The translations under genes and the position numbers were made by a program. Positions 35,276 to 44,882 of a DNA stretch of 64,000 bases are shown piece after piece (the stretch's first letter is position 1; every line of letters begins with the position of its first letter). Source of the DNA: Chitinophaga sp. CB10. Lineage in GTDB: Bacteria > Bacteroidota > Bacteroidia > Chitinophagales > Chitinophagaceae. The stretch lies in assembly GCA_001870995.2 (NCBI GenBank), contig MLAV02000005.1, forward strand, positions 292,238 through 356,237, written 5' to 3'. The notes under the pieces are model-generated. The model searched no databases. It had not been told where the DNA came from and saw only the letters and a list, made by a program, of their open reading frames with translations.

Positions 35276-37819
35276 ATGACCAAGTTTTTACAGCTATTCA
35301 TCCCTGTGCTGCTATTGGCGCACCTTGCCACGGCGCAACAGGTGCTGAAAGGGCGGATTAAGAACAGCGAAGGAACGCCCCTGCCCGGCGCCACCATTGT
35401 GGTAAGAGGCACGGCGACCTATGCCATTTCCGACTCGCTGGGCCATTTCAGCATCCAGACAAAAAAGGACAGGCCGCAAACCCTGCTGGTTAGTTTCATT
35501 GGCCACAAGCAGCTGGAAGTGCCGGTATCAAAGCATTCCGGCGGCGACCTGGAACTGACCCTCGCCAAAAATGACCTCCTCTCTGAAGTAGTGATCACTG
35601 CGCGCAGGAGGAAGGAAACCCTGCAGAACGTTCCGATTCCCATTACGGTGCTGAGTGGCACGCTGGCAGAGGATGCCGGCGCGTTTAACGTGAACCGGCT
35701 GAAGGAGCTGATCCCCTCCGTGCAGTTATATTCTTCCAACCCGAGGAATACCGGTTTGAGCATCCGCGGCCTGGGAACTACGTTTGGGCTGACCAATGAC
35801 GGCATTGACCCGGGAGTGGGATTTTATGTAGACGGCGTGTACTATGCGCGCACGGCCGCTACCACGATCGACTTCCTCGATGTTGAACAGATTGAGGTAC
35901 TGCGCGGTCCCCAGGGTACGTTATTCGGGAAGAATACTACTGCGGGCGCTTTCAACATCACGACCAAGAAGCCTTCGTTCGATCCCGGCGCTACATTTGA
36001 GCTGAGCTATGGCAACTACGGTTATATCCAGGCTAAAACCAGCATCACCGGGCCGCTGGGCAAGAACTTCGCCGCGCGTGTATCCTTTGTGGGTACGCAG
36101 CGCGACGGCCTGCTTTATAATGTGAAAACGGACAAGAAGGTGAACGACCTCAATAACCTTGGGGGGCGCTTTCAACTGCTGTATAAACCTTCGGAGAAGG
36201 TGGAAGTCCTTTTTGCGGCGGACGCCACCCGCCAGCGCCCGGATGGCTATGCACAGGTGTACGCCGGCGCGGCGCCTACGCTGCGTGCGGGCTACCGGCA
36301 ATATGCCGCGATTACTGCGGACCTGAATTATAAGGTGCCCAGCACGAATCCGTTTGACCGGGTGATTGACCATGATACGCCATGGCGCTCCAACCAGGAT
36401 TTTGGCGGAGCGTCCGTGAACGTGGATATCCACCTGGGCAATGGTAAGCTGACTTCTACGACGGCATATCGTTACTGGAACTGGGATCCGTCCAACGACC
36501 GCGATTTCACCGGTTTGCAGGCGCTGGCAAAATCGCAGGCGCCATCGAAACACAAGCAATGGTCCCAGGAGGTACGCTGGGCCGGCAGCCTGTTGCCGAA
36601 TGTATCCGCCGTATTCGGGGTATTCGCCTTCGGGCAGAAGCTGGGGCCTGACGGCGCGCATGTGGAAGAATCGGGCAAGGACACCTGGCGTTTTTCCCAA
36701 AGCTCCACCAGCAGCCTGTGGAAAACTCCGGGGCTGTTTGACGGTTTTGGAATCCGCTCCTATCCTAACCTGAAAACCTTTAGTGGCGCTATCTTCGGCC
36801 AGCTGGACTGGAAGATTACGGAGCATCTCAGCATCCTGCCAGGCTTGCGTTTTAACTATGATAATAAGGAGGTTAATTTCAGGAGAGAAGTATATGGCGG
36901 TTTACAAACGGAGGATCCGCAGCTGCAGGCCCTCAAAAATGGGATATACACGAATCAGTCGTTCGAGTCAAAAATCGACGATACGAATTTCTCCGGTCAG
37001 TTAACGATTTCCTATAAAGCCAACGACCGCATTAATGCTTTTGCCACTTACTCCACCGGCTTTAAGCCTGTAGGGCTGAACCTGGGCGGCTTGCCTACGG
37101 TGTCAGGCAAAGTGATGACGGAGCTGGCGGTGGTGAAGCCGGAGTCCGTACGGCACTACGAAGTAGGTTTGAAGACTTCGCCTACTGATTACTCCACCGT
37201 CAACCTGACGGTATATAATACAGATATTTCCGACTACCAGACGCAGGTGCAGGCAGCGGACCTTTCAGTAAACCGCGGTTACCTGGCCAATGCTGAAAAG
37301 GTGCGTGTACGCGGCGTGGAAGTGGATGCCAACCTGCGTGTGAGGGAGTTCCTTTCCCTTTATGGCGGCCTTGCCTATACGGAAGGGAAGTATGTGAAAT
37401 TCACCAATGCGCCGCCTCCGCTGGAGGAAACCGGCGGGCCTACGTTTAAGGATATTTCCGGGGGCGACCTTCCCGGTATTTCCAAATGGGCAGGATCACT
37501 GGGCGGAGAGTTGACGGCGAAGGGAAGCTTGATCAGCCTGAAAGGCAGTTACTTCCTGGCTTTGGAAGGATTTTACCGTTCGAGGTTTTCGTCCAACCCG
37601 TCGCCTTCGCAGTATCTGCAGGTGGGGTATTACAGTTTGCTCAACGCCCGCCTGGGATTCCGCGCGGCGAGCGGCCTGACGGTATTCGTATGGTCCCGCA
37701 ACCTGCTGGATGAAAAATACTACGAGCAGCTGCTGCCGGGCGCCGGCAATGCCGGTCAATATGCGGCCGTGCTGGGCGATCCGCGGACCTATGGGGTAAC
37801 CATCCGTTATTCGTTATAA
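35276..37819 (+). CDS. TonB-dependent outer-membrane receptor
   Basis: 847 residues. The signal peptide ends in LATAQQ. A carboxypeptidase-regulatory-like domain (about 25-100; GTPLPGATIVVRGTATYA) is followed by a classical plug with RRRKETLQNVPIPITVLSG, LSIRGLGTTFGLTNDG and VDGVYYAR, then VEVLRGPQGTLFGKNTT-type wording that marks receptor families for siderophores or small organic ligands rather than SusC. The barrel ends in TYGVTIRYSL, a proper C-terminal strand. No SusD partner follows. A metallo-beta-lactamase-fold gene lies downstream, but beyond a terminator. Confidence 0.93.
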   Translation: MTKFLQLFIPVLLLAHLATAQQVLKGRIKNSEGTPLPGATIVVRGTATYAISDSLGHFSIQTKKDRPQTLLVSFIGHKQLEVPVSKHSGGDLELTLAKNDLLSEVVITARRRKETLQNVPIPITVLSGTLAEDAGAFNVNRLKELIPSVQLYSSNPRNTGLSIRGLGTTFGLTNDGIDPGVGFYVDGVYYARTAATTIDFLDVEQIEVLRGPQGTLFGKNTTAGAFNITTKKPSFDPGATFELSYGNYGYIQAKTSITGPLGKNFAARVSFVGTQRDGLLYNVKTDKKVNDLNNLGGRFQLLYKPSEKVEVLFAADATRQRPDGYAQVYAGAAPTLRAGYRQYAAITADLNYKVPSTNPFDRVIDHDTPWRSNQDFGGASVNVDIHLGNGKLTSTTAYRYWNWDPSNDRDFTGLQALAKSQAPSKHKQWSQEVRWAGSLLPNVSAVFGVFAFGQKLGPDGAHVEESGKDTWRFSQSSTSSLWKTPGLFDGFGIRSYPNLKTFSGAIFGQLDWKITEHLSILPGLRFNYDNKEVNFRREVYGGLQTEDPQLQALKNGIYTNQSFESKIDDTNFSGQLTISYKANDRINAFATYSTGFKPVGLNLGGLPTVSGKVMTELAVVKPESVRHYEVGLKTSPTDYSTVNLTVYNTDISDYQTQVQAADLSVNRGYLANAEKVRVRGVEVDANLRVREFLSLYGGLAYTEGKYVKFTNAPPPLEETGGPTFKDISGGDLPGISKWAGSLGGELTAKGSLISLKGSYFLALEGFYRSRFSSNPSPSQYLQVGYYSLLNARLGFRAASGLTVFVWSRNLLDEKYYEQLLPGAGNAGQYAAVLGDPRTYGVTIRYSL

Positions 37820-37836
37820 AATTATCTTCTTTTGCC

Positions 37837-37871
37837 GGGGGGCAGCGGAAATTTACCGCTGCTCCTTTTTT
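37837..37871 (+). terminator. Rho-independent terminator after the TonB receptor gene
   Basis: GGGGCAGCGG pairs with CCGCTGCTCC (one mismatch) around an A/T loop, followed by six T. Confidence 0.85.
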
Positions 37872-37936
37872 ATTTTCCGGATGTGTATAATCCTTAATTT
37901 GCGAATTAATCGATTACTTCATCCCGAAATTTTCAT

Positions 37937-38803
37937 ATGCACCTCTTTAAGAAATTAGTACCGGCATTGCTGTGTACAGGCATCAGCTTTTATGCGCATG
38001 CCCAAAAAGTAGTGGAACCTGCCAATACCAATGCGGACTGGACCAAGCTGTATCAACCGTTCCGCATTGTCGGCAATCTTTATTATGTGGGCACCTACGA
38101 CCTGGCGAGTTACCTGATTACTACGCCGGCCGGGCACTTCCTGGTGAATACGGGGCTTGCATCGTCCGCGGAGGTTATTAAGAAGAATGTGGAGTCGCTC
38201 GGCTTTAAGTTTTCCGACATTAAAATCCTGCTCACCAACCAGGCCCATTATGACCATGTAGGCGCAATGGCGGCCATCCAGGAGATGACCGGCGCGAAAT
38301 TTATGGTGGACGCCGGCGATGCCTCGGTAGTAAAAACCGGCGGCAGAACGGATTATGAGCTGGGTGGTAAAGTGAGCATGTTTAAGCCGGTCAAAATATC
38401 CAGGGAATTACATGACAGGGATGTGGTAGGCCTGGGAGATACCAAGCTGCTTGTACTTCACCATCCCGGCCATACGAAAGGTTCCTGCAGTTTTTTACTG
38501 GAGGTGAAAGATGGCGGGAAAACTTATAAAGTGTTACTGGCCAACATCCCGACGATTATTACGGAAAAGAAGTTTGCGGAGGTAAAGGCTTACCCGGAGA
38601 TCAGCGCGGATTATAAATATACGCTGGATACGATGCCGAAGGTGCAGTTTGATATTTGGGTGGCGGCGCATGCGAGCCAGTTTAATTTGCAGCGGTTGAG
38701 GAATGAGGGGGAGGGGTATAATCCGGGGTTGTTTATGAGCAGGGAGGGGTATGAGAGGAGGTTGGAGAAGATAAGGAGGGAGTATGAGGGGAAGGTGAGG
38801 TGA
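37937..38803 (+). CDS. Subclass B3-like metallo-beta-lactamase-fold protein, Gln in first zinc-ligand position
   Basis: 288 residues. The signal peptide ends in YAHAQKV, so it is periplasmic. The metal-binding motif reads NQAHYDHVG: Gln102, His104, Asp106 and His107, where most B3 enzymes have HxHxDH. Other ligands are His179 in HHPGHTKGS and His245 in VAAHASQF. The Gln replacement is known from the GOB enzymes of Elizabethkingia, which still hydrolyse beta-lactams, so loss of activity need not follow. It has its own terminator-separated unit between a TonB receptor and the CRISPR array. The last 40 codons use G-rich codons. Carbapenem hydrolysis is plausible but unproven; other hydrolases share this fold. 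Confidence 0.88.
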   Translation: MHLFKKLVPALLCTGISFYAHAQKVVEPANTNADWTKLYQPFRIVGNLYYVGTYDLASYLITTPAGHFLVNTGLASSAEVIKKNVESLGFKFSDIKILLTNQAHYDHVGAMAAIQEMTGAKFMVDAGDASVVKTGGRTDYELGGKVSMFKPVKISRELHDRDVVGLGDTKLLVLHHPGHTKGSCSFLLEVKDGGKTYKVLLANIPTIITEKKFAEVKAYPEISADYKYTLDTMPKVQFDIWVAAHASQFNLQRLRNEGEGYNPGLFMSREGYERRLEKIRREYEGKVR

Positions 38804-38880
38804 GGGGTGTATGGTGTTGGGGGGAGGTGAAATTATGTTGATATATTAGATAGCGGGGGTGGAATGGGGGGCGGTGAATT
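38690..38880 (+). other. G-rich stretch covering the lactamase gene end and following spacer
   Basis: The plus strand becomes almost purine-only with many GGG and GGGG runs (for example near 38707, 38727, 38820 and 38856). It spans the last 35 or so codons and the non-coding DNA after the stop. A similar shift is seen at the end of the mannosidase gene (57690-57900). Confidence 0.6.
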
Positions 38881-38916
38881 GTATTAATTTTTTTTGATGG
38901 CTGAGTAGAGCAAGAT
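38871..38916 (+). repeat. Decayed CRISPR repeat at the left end of the array
   Basis: This 46-base stretch keeps GGTGAATTG, an A/T-rich middle and CTGAGTAGAGCA at the same places as the repeat, roughly two thirds identical. It ends exactly 30 bases before the first recognisable repeat at 38947, the normal spacer length, which supports a real but eroded repeat. Confidence 0.6.
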
Positions 38917-38946
38917 TTTCAACACCATCCCTCCCGGCGGGGGTTT

Positions 38947-41900
38947 GTTGTGAATTGCTTTCAAATTTGCTTTCTACCTAGTAGAACACAACGTCCTTTC
39001 TGTTTTGGTCGCTCGGTGGCGGGTTGTGAATTGCTTTTAAATTTTCTTTCTACCTTAGTAGAACACAACCCACAGAGTAGGTAAGCCCATTAGCGCCGAG
39101 TTGTGAATTGCTTTCAAATTTTCTTTCTACCTTAGTAGAACACAACACAATGATCCGGGAATCCCCGACAAGTTGTGTTGTGAATTGCTTTCAAATTTTC
39201 TTTCTACCTTAGTAGAACACAACGGAATCCCTTGCTCATACTCAGCACAAAACGTTGTGAATTGCTTTCAAATTTTCTTTCTACCTTAGTAGAACACAAC
39301 TTGGCATCCTTAGTAGTTAAGCCGTCCACAGTTGTGAATTGCTTTCAAATTTTCTTTCTACCTTAGTAGAACACAACACACAGTTTCAGGTCAGGAACAC
39401 TGCAGCAGTTGTGAATTGCTTTCAAATTTTCTTTCTACCTTAGTAGAACACAACATACAGTTTCAGGTCAGGAACACTGCAGCAGTTGTGAATTGCTTTC
39501 AAATTTTCTTTCTACCTTAGTAGAACACAACGGGTACAACTCATACGCTGCCCTTCACAGGGTTGTGAATTGCTTTCAAATTTTCTTTCTACCTTAGTAG
39601 AACACAACAACCTGTGGACATCCACTGGTATTTTCAGTTGTGAATTGCTTTCAAATTTTCTTTCTACCTTAGTAGAACACAACGCTCCACGAAGGAAGAG
39701 GCAGCGAAGATGCGTTGTGAATTGCTTTCAAATTTTCTTTCTACCTTAGTAGAACACAACAGCAACTTGCTGCTGTGAATAACCCAATACGTTGTGAATT
39801 GCTTTCAAATTTTCTTTCTACCTTAGTAGAACACAACTTCAATGGTGGGAATGAGCAACAGCTGAAGTTGTGAATTGCTTTCAAATTTTCTTTCTACCTT
39901 AGTAGAACACAACGGAGTTGATAAAGGCCGCTGAGGGTATCTAGTTGTGAATTGCTTTCAAATTTTCTTTCTACCTTAGTAGAACACAACAGTCCCTACT
40001 GGCGCACCAGTCACCATGCAGTTGTGAATTGCTTTCAAATTTTCTTTCTACCTTAGTAGAACACAACACTTCTTCATTGGCACCTATACTAACTGGTGTT
40101 GTGAATTGCTTTCAAATTTTCTTTCTACCTTAGTAGAACACAACAATGGAGGTTAAGCCAACACCAACCCCTTAGTTGTGAATTGCTTTCAAATTTTCTT
40201 TCTACCTTAGTAGAACACAACACTGGTTGGTTAAGAATGATTCGAATTATCGTTGTGAATTGCTTTCAAATTTTCTTTCTACCTTAGTAGAACACAACCT
40301 CACATTATAGATAGGTCCCCATCGCTCAGTTGTGAATTGCTTTCAAATTTTCTTTCTACCTTAGTAGAACACAACTCTTCTCATGCGGGATATCCCCTAC
40401 TGATAGTTGTGAATTGCTTTCAAATTTTCTTTCTACCTTAGTAGAACACAACTTTCTGATCGGGCAAGACGGAGGGCATTCTGTTGTGAATTGCTTTCAA
40501 ATTTTCTTTCTACCTTAGTAGAACACAACTCTTATCCTTATTTTCCTGCATGTAAATTTGTTGTGAATTGCTTTCAAATTTTCTTTCTACCTTAGTAGAA
40601 CACAACAAGGTGTCATAAATACTATCAGATGGTACGGTTGTGAATTGCTTTCAAATTTTCTTTCTACCTTAGTAGAACACAACATTGTCTGAGCTCCATC
40701 CTTTGTTTTTTCGGTTGTGAATTGCTTTCAAATTTTCTTTCTACCTTAGTAGAACACAACGCCGCACGTCGGTGGAAATGTCCGTGGTGAGTTGTGAATT
40801 GCTTTCAAATTTTCTTTCTACCTTAGTAGAACACAACTACTTCGGAATGAAATGATCACTGTATCTGGTTGTGAATTGCTTTCAAATTTTCTTTCTACCT
40901 TAGTAGAACACAACCCAGTTGTAGGGCCGCACACCCACGGCTACGTTGTGAATTGCTTTCAAATTTTCTTTCTACCTTAGTAGAACACAACAATGTGGCA
41001 ACGGGGCTGGTAGATTCCCTGGTTGTGAATTGCTTTCAAATTTTCTTTCTACCTTAGTAGAACACAACTGAACGTATTTCCTTGATGGAAGCCCAATTGT
41101 TGTGAATTGCTTTCAAATTTTCTTTCTACCTTAGTAGAACACAACAAGTCATACGAACTTATGAAATCTGAACTGGTTGTGAATTGCTTTCAAATTTTCT
41201 TTCTACCTTAGTAGAACACAACGTCCCGTCTGTCGCATAATAATGGTAATACGTTGTGAATTGCTTTCAAATTTTCTTTCTACCTTAGTAGAACACAACG
41301 GGTAATGGGTCGTAACGAGATGACTACGCGTTGTGAATTGCTTTCAAATTTTCTTTCTACCTTAGTAGAACACAACATATAGCCGGCAAGGTAGATGTTT
41401 CCGCCAGTTGTGAATTGCTTTCAAATTTTCTTTCTACCTTAGTAGAACACAACGGAAGTCACTATTTTTAAATCCATATGGAGGTTGTGAATTGCTTTCA
41501 AATTTTCTTTCTACCTTAGTAGAACACAACTGGTGAACGTGACCCAACTGATCGCCGAGTGTTGTGAATTGCTTTCAAATTTTCTTTCTACCTTAGTAGA
41601 ACACAACAGAAAGTGCGGGATACCGGTTTGACCCTTCGTTGTGAATTGCTTTCAAATTTTCTTTCTACCTTAGTAGAACACAACCAATTTTTTGATCAAC
41701 TTTACATCATCAGCGTTGTGAATTGCTTTCAAATTTTCTTTCTACCTTAGTAGAACACAACTGACCGGCAGAGGCTCCCGCACTTTCCCGGGTTGTGAAT
41801 TGCTTTCAAATTTTCTTTCTACCTTAGTAGAACACAACAGAACGATGTGCTGGCAGTTCGTAATGGGCGTTGTGAATTGCTTTCAAATTTTCTTTCTACC

Positions 41901-43532
41901 TTAGTAGAACACAACCGGGAAACCGTAAGGCTGCAGCCGATAAGGGTTGTGAATTGCTTTCAAATTTTCTTTCTACCTTAGTAGAACACAACACTCCGCC
42001 AAGCATTCCGCCATTATCAATGGTTGTGAATTGCTTTCAAATTTTCTTTCTACCTTAGTAGAACACAACTAACAGTGGCACAATGCCGCTATGAAACCCG
42101 TTGTGAATTGCTTTCAAATTTTCTTTCTACCTTAGTAGAACACAACCGCGAGCCTTACGGCCATGCCAGTGTTACCGTTGTGAATTGCTTTCAAATTTTC
42201 TTTCTACCTTAGTAGAACACAACCCCAGCTCCGCGGCCTCCTGTTCGCAGTGCGTTGTGAATTGCTTTCAAATTTTCTTTCTACCTTAGTAGAACACAAC
42301 TGCATATCATAGGAAGTACCGCCGTGACGCGTTGTGAATTGCTTTCAAATTTTCTTTCTACCTTAGTAGAACACAACCGCCGCATTTTGTTGCGCAGGTG
42401 GTTGCGTGTTGTGAATTGCTTTCAAATTTTCTTTCTACCTTAGTAGAACACAACCGGATCGATTTTGATAATTACAACAATTAAGTTGTGAATTGCTTTC
42501 AAATTTTCTTTCTACCTTAGTAGAACACAACTTGTTCAGCGCAACATAGCGCAGCGCATCTGTTGTGAATTGCTTTCAAATTTTCTTTCTACCTTAGTAG
42601 AACACAACCCAGGTGACGGGCTGGATATCCGGCGTCAAGTTGTGAATTGCTTTCAAATTTTCTTTCTACCTTAGTAGAACACAACTTTGCTTCTATTTCT
42701 TCTATCCCAGCTGGCGTTGTGAATTGCTTTCAAATTTTCTTTCTACCTTAGTAGAACACAACCGGTAACGGTAACCACTGCCCGCCTCGCTGGTTGTGAA
42801 TTGCTTTCAAATTTTCTTTCTACCTTAGTAGAACACAACCAGTGAACCCATTTGAGTTAATCACAGTAAGTTGTGAATTGCTTTCAAATTTTCTTTCTAC
42901 CTTAGTAGAACACAACAAAAATATCTTCTTCGTCACCCCTTCTCGTGTTGTGAATTGCTTTCAAATTTTCTTTCTACCTTAGTAGAACACAACACACGGA
43001 CATATACGGGGTAATCGAAGGCAGTTGTGAATTGCTTTCAAATTTTCTTTCTACCTTAGTAGAACACAACAATATATGTAGTGGAAGGCAAGCCATGACC
43101 GTTGTGAATTGCTTTCAAATTTTCTTTCTACCTTAGTAGAACACAACTATAATTATCAGTTAACCCTTGCTGACGCCGTTGTGAATTGCTTTCAAATTTT
43201 CTTTCTACCTTAGTAGAACACAACCCTACACTAGCGATGAACTGACAGTGTGGGGTTGTGAATTGCTTTCAAATTTTCTTTCTACCTTAGTAGAACACAA
43301 CATTATGTCATATATAGTACAGGCAGACTTTGTTGTGAATTGCTTTCAAATTTTCTTTCTACCTTAGTAGAACACAACCTTATACGTGCCATATAGCACA
43401 TATGGCGGGTTGTGAATTGCTTTCAAATTTTCTTTCTACCTTAGTAGAACACAACTGTATGGCCTGCCGGAAGTGAAGCAGTTCTGTTGTGAATTGCTTT
43501 CAAATTTTCTTTCTACCTTAGTAGAACACAAC
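38947..43532 (+). CRISPR. Type II-C CRISPR array, 60 repeats of 47 bp, 59 spacers
   Basis: The repeat begins GTTGTGAATTGC, has TACCTTAG at positions 29-36 and ends AGAACACAAC; its ends (GTTGTG/CACAAC) are complementary. Units repeat every 77 bases. Spacers are 30 bases except spacer 9 (28) at 39609-39636 and spacer 12 (29) at 39838-39866. Repeat 1 (38947-38992) is 46 bases with a T-to-G change and a lost T inside the TACCTTAG box; repeat 2 (39023-39069) has one C-to-T change; the others checked are identical. Spacers 6 and 7 differ by one base. The tracrRNA anti-repeat matches the repeat's first 22 positions as read on the plus strand, so crRNAs are made left to right. Degenerate repeats at the left mark the old end, so new spacers probably enter next to cas2. 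Confidence 0.99.
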
Positions 43533-43534
43533 AG

Positions 43535-43576
43535 AAAACGCCCAAACCTTTACCACATAAAGGTCTGGGCGTTTTT
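43535..43576. terminator. Bidirectional terminator between the array and cas2
   Basis: AAAACGCCCA (43535-43544) pairs with TGGGCGTTTT (43566-43575) and ACCTTTA (43546-43552) with TAAAGGT (43558-43564), one mismatch between, loop CCACA. T-runs exist on both strands. It begins two bases after the last repeat and would end both the rightward array transcript and the leftward cas operon. Confidence 0.92.
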
Positions 43577-43619
43577 CAATCAGAAAAAAAACCAAAAATA
43601 ATTACCTAAAAAGTATAAT
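43577..43619. other. Short A/T-rich stretch, possible remnant of the CRISPR leader
   Basis: Together with the terminator hairpin, only 87 bases separate the last repeat from the cas2 stop. If spacers are added at this end, the sequences guiding integration must lie in these bases, partly inside the hairpin. No conserved leader motif could be recognised. Confidence 0.35.
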
Positions 43620-43976
43620 TCAGAACAATTCCAGCTGTTGTACTGTATCCGGCGGCTTTACACACTTAATACCTGAAAATATCTCCATCTGGCCAAATTG
43701 CTTATCCGTAACCACTAAAATTCCTACATGCCCTTTTGGAGGTAGCATCAGCTTCACCCTACGGACATGCGTATCAGCACTTTCTCTACTGGTACAATGC
43801 CTCAAATAAATACTAAACTGAAACATGGAAAAGCCATCTTTTAGAATGTTTTTCCTGAAAAGCATATAGTTCCGCTTTTCTTTTTTCGTTTCTGTTGGTA
43901 AATCAAAGAAGACAAGTACCCACATAATCCGATATGCATTTAGCCTGGTATTCAATATGTCATTTGAAATTTCCAT
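43620..43976 (-). CDS. cas2: CRISPR-associated endonuclease-fold protein Cas2
   Basis: 118 residues. The first beta strand and metal site read IMWVLVFFDLPTETKKE (Asp near residue 25), followed by NYMLFRKNILKDGFSMFQFSIYLRHC, standard for type II Cas2. It forms the Cas1-Cas2 integrase that inserts new spacers. The start overlaps the end of cas1 by 17 bases, so the two are translationally coupled. A later start near the conserved first strand would also give a normal-sized protein. It is the last gene of the leftward cas9-cas1-cas2 operon. Confidence 0.95.
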   Translation of the reverse strand: MEISNDILNTRLNAYRIMWVLVFFDLPTETKKEKRNYMLFRKNILKDGFSMFQFSIYLRHCTSRESADTHVRRVKLMLPPKGHVGILVVTDKQFGQMEIFSGIKCVKPPDTVQQLELF

Positions 43977-44871
43977 CAGGGAAAGTTGGATATAATATTT
44001 TTCTCATACTTCCATCAAAACATTTAGCCAGACTGGCCGTAGTCTTTTGCACTGCAATCGCCAATGGGCTCTTTCCCCCTTCCAACATTACATCCAGGAC
44101 AGGTATTTCAAGCAAACTTCGTTTAAGCTCTGTTGTCAGTACATGGGCGGGATTATTAATATCATGTAGTCTTAGTACAAGTTGATCCACAAAAGGCCGA
44201 TAAGGCTCCATGATGTCATCTGCAAGACAATAAGCATTGTATTGGTTCCTGTGAAAAATCCCCAACGTAGGCAATAAACCTGAGCCAACCAGGCATCGTG
44301 CAACTAAAGCCCTTAAAACCGCATAGCCGTAATTGAGAAGCGAATTAGGAGGAGGTCCAAACCTATCACGGTAAAAGCCGGATTTCAACCCAAAGATATA
44401 CTTCCAGTAAAAAACGGCAGCTTTGGCTTCAATGTTATCGGGGTCCCCGCTTCTCACTGATTTCGAATATTCAAGTAATATTCTGCTTTCCTCCACATTA
44501 CCTGCCAATACGCAATATTGATTAAATACCTTGGCAGTTACTGTTTGTTGCCAAAGCTGTTTTTTCAAGGGCTGCGTAGCCTCCACCTGGTAACGGAACC
44601 GCTGGCTCTGCAACGTATGCCCCTCTAAATTCAGTAACAGGCCGGAAGGATGATGCGTATGGTTACATGTAATTAAGGCCACATTATGATGGAGCAATTT
44701 CTCAATTACAGCCTGGGTAATTGTAATCTGGGGATGGTCTAAAATGACAATCCCCAGATCTTCAATAACTGCAGTGTGACGATCACCACTTGCTACCAGC
44801 TCAATGACCAGCTGGTTATCCTTTGTTTTCAAATAAGCGGGGTTACCGAAATACAAAGTTCGTTTTAACAT
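43960..44871 (-). CDS. cas1: CRISPR-associated integrase Cas1 (type II)
   Basis: 303 residues. It begins MLKRTLYFGNPAYL, the usual type II Cas1 start. The metal-binding triad is visible as Glu148 (IEAKAAVFYW), His207 (GIFHRNQ) and Glu222 (DDIMEPYRP), closely matching the spacing of Streptococcus Cas1. It catalyses spacer integration together with Cas2. It starts 11 bases after the cas9 stop and overlaps cas2. No cas4 or csn2 is present, which makes the locus type II-C. Confidence 0.97.
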   Translation of the reverse strand: MLKRTLYFGNPAYLKTKDNQLVIELVASGDRHTAVIEDLGIVILDHPQITITQAVIEKLLHHNVALITCNHTHHPSGLLLNLEGHTLQSQRFRYQVEATQPLKKQLWQQTVTAKVFNQYCVLAGNVEESRILLEYSKSVRSGDPDNIEAKAAVFYWKYIFGLKSGFYRDRFGPPPNSLLNYGYAVLRALVARCLVGSGLLPTLGIFHRNQYNAYCLADDIMEPYRPFVDQLVLRLHDINNPAHVLTTELKRSLLEIPVLDVMLEGGKSPLAIAVQKTTASLAKCFDGSMRKILYPTFPDGNFK

Positions 44872-44882
44872 GCCTGAAGAAA

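Noticed and set aside
37496..37759. Antisense frame near the TonB receptor end
   Set aside because: Shadow of the receptor gene without features of its own.
38947..43532. Self-targeting spacers within the window
   Set aside because: A reading by eye found no spacer matching the rest of the window; a proper search against the genome was not possible.
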